From contig JAAUZE010000008.1 in NCBI GenBank assembly GCA_014804755.1, positions 164,109-228,108 on the forward strand: a DNA stretch of 64,000 bases, given 5' to 3'. The notes below the pieces were generated by a model. That model worked only from the letters and a program-made list of their open reading frames with translations. It was not told where the DNA came from and ran no database searches. The DNA is from Lachnospiraceae bacterium (GTDB taxonomy: Bacteria > Bacillota > Clostridia > Lachnospirales > Lachnospiraceae). A program made the position numbers and the translations under genes. Shown here piece by piece: positions 61,098-64,000 of the stretch (position 1 is its first letter; the number at the start of each line of letters is the position of its first letter).

Positions 61098-62138
61098 TTG
61101 GGGCAGGCAGTACTGGACGAAAGAAAAATGAAAATTCTGCAGGCGATCATCCGCAATTATCTTGAGACGGGAGAGCCGGTCGGAAGCAGAACGATTTCCA
61201 AATATACCGACTTGAATCTAAGCTCGGCGACCATCCGCAATGAGATGGCGGATTTAGAGGAGCTGGGATACATCTTGCAGCCCCATACCTCGGCGGGGCG
61301 GATTCCGTCGGATAAGGGCTATCGCCTGTATGTGGATCACATGATGGCGGACAAGGAACGCGAAGTCAATGAGATGAAAGAGATGCTTCTTGAAAAAGAA
61401 GAAAAGATGGAGCGGCTATTGCAGCAGGCGGCGAGGGTGCTTGCCACGAATACCAATTACGCCGCCATGATCTCAGCGCCGCAGATTGTAGGGAATAAGT
61501 TAAAGTTCATTCAGTTGACGAAGGTTGATCCGGGACAGCTTTTGGCCGTGATCGTGGTTGAGGGGAATGTCATTAAGAATGAGATGTTCTCGGTGGAAGA
61601 GGAGCTTTCCGATGAAACCGTCTTAAAGCTCAATATTCTTTTGAACACACAGCTTGGCGGGCTTTCCGTCAACGAGATCAGCTTAGGTATGATCTCCGCC
61701 ATGAAGCAGCAGGCGGGGATTCACAGTGGCATCGTGGGCGATGTGATCGACGCGGTCGCGGGTGCGATCACGTCGGATGAGGATCTTGAGATCTATACAA
61801 GCGGCGCCAATAATATTTTCCGATATCCGGAGCTTGCTGATCAGAAGCGCGCCAGCGAGCTGATCACGACGTTTGAGGAAAAGCAGGAACTGACCCAGAT
61901 CGTGCAGGAGACGCTCTCGGACGACGAGAATACGGGCATCAAGGTTTATATCGGAGACGAGACGCCCGTGCAGCATATGAGGGACTGCAGTGTTGTGACG
62001 GCGACCTATGAGCTGGGCGAGGGCATGAAAGGAACGATCGGCATCATCGGTCCGAAGCGCATGGATTATGAGAAAGCGGTCGGCAGCCTAAAGACGGTGA
62101 TGACGCAGCTTGAAGAAATCTATAAGAAAAAGCAATAA
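61098..62138 (+). CDS. hrcA: Heat-inducible transcription repressor HrcA
   Basis: A 346-residue repressor. The N-terminal winged helix includes LDERKMKILQAIIRNYLETG and LSSATIRNEMADLEELGYI (about residues 5-60), followed by the GAF-like and dimerisation domains. Length is normal. The start is a TTG with GGAAGGTG seven bases upstream; it gives the usual N-terminus of the family, and no ATG fits. It represses its own operon through the CIRCE site 24 bases upstream and usually also groESL elsewhere. Confidence 0.95.
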   Translation: MGQAVLDERKMKILQAIIRNYLETGEPVGSRTISKYTDLNLSSATIRNEMADLEELGYILQPHTSAGRIPSDKGYRLYVDHMMADKEREVNEMKEMLLEKEEKMERLLQQAARVLATNTNYAAMISAPQIVGNKLKFIQLTKVDPGQLLAVIVVEGNVIKNEMFSVEEELSDETVLKLNILLNTQLGGLSVNEISLGMISAMKQQAGIHSGIVGDVIDAVAGAITSDEDLEIYTSGANNIFRYPELADQKRASELITTFEEKQELTQIVQETLSDDENTGIKVYIGDETPVQHMRDCSVVTATYELGEGMKGTIGIIGPKRMDYEKAVGSLKTVMTQLEEIYKKKQ

Positions 62139-62152
62139 AGGAGATGAGTCCC

Positions 62153-62926
62153 ATGTCAGAAAAGAAGGATGACAGGATCAAAGAGGAGCGAACCGCAGAT
62201 GCGCAGACATCGGAGGACGCCAAGGCGGTAACGGAAAGCGACGGCGAGGCGTATGACGAACAAAGCGCTGACGAGGCATCAGCGGATATGGAACCGAGCG
62301 TAGACGACGAGGAGGCCGCGGATGAGGAGCAGTCCGAAAGCGACGACAAGACATCGGCGGACACAGAGCAGACCGTAACCGATGGGGAGACTGCGGCGGA
62401 TGCGGACGGCAAGGACGCCTCTCACACAGATACGCCGAAAGAAAAGGAAGGCAAATTCTTTAAGAAGAATAAGAAGGCAGATAAAAAGGATAAGCAGCAG
62501 GAAAAGATAGAGGAACTGGAGGATCGCGTCAGACGTCAGATGGCGGAATTTGAAAATTTCCGCAAGCGGACGGAAAAAGAAAAGACGGCGATGTTTGAGA
62601 CCGGAGCAAGAAGCGTGATAGAAAAGATCCTGCCGGTTGTCGATAATTTTGAACGCGGTTTGGCGAGTGTTCCCGAAGAAGAAAAGTCCGGCCCGTTCGC
62701 CGAAGGCATGAGCATGGTTTATAAGCAGCTGATCAGCGAATTGGAAAAACTGGAAGTGCGGCCGATCGAGGCAGTCGGAAAAGAATTTAACCCGGATTTC
62801 CACAATGCAGTCATGCAGGTGGAGAGTGAGGAGTATGAGTCCGGCATGATCGCGCAGGAGCTGCAGAAGGGCTATACCTACCGCGACACCGTCGTCAGAC
62901 ACAGTATGGTGGCGGTCGTGCCGTAG
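62153..62926 (+). CDS. grpE: Nucleotide exchange factor GrpE
   Basis: A 257-residue cochaperone that releases ADP from DnaK. The first 110 residues are strongly acidic low complexity (Asp, Glu, Ala, Thr), longer than in most GrpE proteins. A coiled-coil follows (EKIEELEDRVRRQMAEFENF), then the beta domain with EVRPIEAVGKEFNPDFHNAV-type sequence and QKGYTYRDTVVRHSMVAV. AAAGGAG lies nine bases before ATG 62153; the ATG at 62144 is too close to it. It follows hrcA by 14 bases. Confidence 0.95.
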   Translation: MSEKKDDRIKEERTADAQTSEDAKAVTESDGEAYDEQSADEASADMEPSVDDEEAADEEQSESDDKTSADTEQTVTDGETAADADGKDASHTDTPKEKEGKFFKKNKKADKKDKQQEKIEELEDRVRRQMAEFENFRKRTEKEKTAMFETGARSVIEKILPVVDNFERGLASVPEEEKSGPFAEGMSMVYKQLISELEKLEVRPIEAVGKEFNPDFHNAVMQVESEEYESGMIAQELQKGYTYRDTVVRHSMVAVVP

Positions 62927-63070
62927 AGCGGTAATAAGCTGGCGCAGAATCGCCCGGCGGCGCAGTCAGGCGGATTTGTGACAGGACAGATTGTGTAAAA
63001 AGCCGGAAACGGATTTTTATAGACAGAAAACAAAGAATGTTCAGATCGTATTTGAATGGAGGAGAGAACG

Positions 63071-64000
63071 ATGGGAAAAATAATCGGAATTGACTTGGGA
63101 ACAACAAATAGCTGCGTGGCTGTAATGGAGGGCGGAAAGCCCACGGTCATCGCCAATCAGGAAGGCGCGAGAACAACGCCGTCAGTTGTGGCGTTCACAA
63201 AGAACGGCGAGCGTCTGGTCGGCGAGCCGGCAAAGCGTCAGGCGGTAACGAATGCGGACAACACGATCGCATCCATCAAGAGAGATATGGGTACCGATCA
63301 CGGACGTAATATTGACGGAAAGAAATATTCCCCTCAGCAGATTTCAGCGATGATCTTACAGAAACTGAAAGCGGATGCGGAGAATTATCTTGGCGAGAAG
63401 GTGACGGAAGCCGTTATCACGGTTCCTGCATATTTTAATGACTCCCAGCGTCAGGCAACGAAGGACGCCGGAAAGATCGCGGGACTGGATGTAAAGCGTA
63501 TCATCAACGAGCCGACTGCTGCTGCACTTGCTTACGGTCTTGACAATGAAAAAGAGCAGAAGATCATGGTGTACGACCTTGGCGGCGGTACGTTTGATGT
63601 CTCCATCATCGAGATCGGCGAGGGTGTCATTGAAGTGCTCGCGACAAACGGCGATACGCATCTCGGCGGCGATGATTTCGACCAGAAGGTCATTGACTGG
63701 ATGGTAAGAGAGTTTAAGAATGCAAACGGCGTGGACTTATCCCAGGATAAGATGGCGCTTCAGAGATTAAAGGAAGCGGCGGAGAAAGCAAAGAAGGAAC
63801 TTTCCTCCGCGACGCAGACGAATATCAACCTGCCGTTCATCAGCATGAATGCGAGCGGACCGCTTCATTTTGATATGAATCTGACAAGAGCAAAATTTGA
63901 TGAGCTGACTCATGACTTGGTAGAAAAGACGGCAATCCCGGTTCAGAATGCATTAAAGGATGCGGGACTGACCGCATCGGATCTCGGCAAGGTGCTTCTT
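63071..64000 (+). CDS. dnaK: Chaperone DnaK (3' end outside window)
   Basis: The first 310 codons of the Hsp70 chaperone. The ATPase motifs [45 protein letters not shown] and [12 protein letters not shown] are intact. The segment between IKRDMGTD and [11 protein letters not shown] lacks the roughly 24-residue loop of Gram-negative DnaK, in keeping with a monoderm host. GGAGGAGAG precedes the ATG. The gene runs off the end of the window; dnaJ would be expected next. It shares the CIRCE-controlled operon with hrcA and grpE. Confidence 0.98.
   Translation, partial: MGKIIGIDLGTTNSCVAVMEGGKPTVIANQEGARTTPSVVAFTKNGERLVGEPAKRQAVTNADNTIASIKRDMGTDHGRNIDGKKYSPQQISAMILQKLKADAENYLGEKVTEAVITVPAYFNDSQRQATKDAGKIAGLDVKRIINEPTAAALAYGLDNEKEQKIMVYDLGGGTFDVSIIEIGEGVIEVLATNGDTHLGGDDFDQKVIDWMVREFKNANGVDLSQDKMALQRLKEAAEKAKKELSSATQTNINLPFISMNASGPLHFDMNLTRAKFDELTHDLVEKTAIPVQNALKDAGLTASDLGKVLL

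Overview
The window reads as the chromosome of a Gram-positive anaerobe of the Clostridia, most likely a Lachnospiraceae gut commensal. The grounds are: DnaK lacks the extra N-terminal loop typical of diderm bacteria; strong GGAGG ribosome binding sites; a MurT/GatD pair with a zinc ribbon; YesL-type DUF624 and DUF5696 proteins; a DUF6465 protein; a Rpn-type PD-(D/E)XK protein; and a phosphorolytic beta-mannan locus closely resembling in content the one known from Roseburia. The genus cannot be fixed from sequence alone. I saw no rRNA, tRNA, CRISPR array or complete insertion sequence.

Layout. 1-2.76 kb: end of an ABC-2 type exporter operon. 2.76-5.4 kb: a visibly AT-richer accessory island bounded by an 18-bp direct repeat. 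It holds a type I toxin-antitoxin candidate with mirrored promoters, a structured small RNA abutting a DUF3800 gene, a phage-type HTH protein and a broken XRE regulator. 5.5-8.8 kb: an FtsX-type ABC exporter. 9-10 kb: a Rpn-family nuclease with a long folded leader. 10.2-18 kb: an unknown gene, a CASTOR/POLLUX-like channel, GH13 and GH43 enzymes with odd alanine-rich inserts, and an ABC-class ATPase. 18-20.3 kb: murT and a gatD homologue that has lost its catalytic residues. 20.4-22.7 kb: BlaI/BlaR1-type pair and an XRE repressor. 22.9-23.5 kb: NUDIX hydrolase.

23.5-58.2 kb is a large beta-mannan (galactoglucomannan) utilisation locus. A surface GH26-CBM35 mannanase lipoprotein and a surface lipoprotein with three tandem binding-type modules would cut and hold the polymer. 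Two solute-binding proteins and four permeases would import oligosaccharides, with no ATPase encoded. CE17-like esterase and two GH36 alpha-galactosidases would strip acetyl and galactosyl groups. GH130_2 phosphorylase, mannobiose 2-epimerase, GH130_1 phosphorylase, GH2 beta-mannosidase and a GH1-ManA fusion would degrade the backbone and feed mannose 6-phosphate to glycolysis. Two DUF624 proteins and one LacI regulator lie inside. Between the two permease pairs sits an undescribed membrane set: an NHL-propeller/TPR protein, a Yip1-like protein and a DUF5696 protein.

58.2-64 kb returns to housekeeping: an aminotransferase, uppP, a DUF6465 protein, and the CIRCE-controlled hrcA-grpE-dnaK operon, cut by the window end.

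The most interesting points are the DUF3800-adjacent RNA, the mirrored type I toxin-antitoxin locus, the NHL/Yip1/DUF5696 membrane set, the GH1-ManA fusion with an internal ribosome binding site, the triple-repeat lipoprotein, and the catalytically dead GatD.
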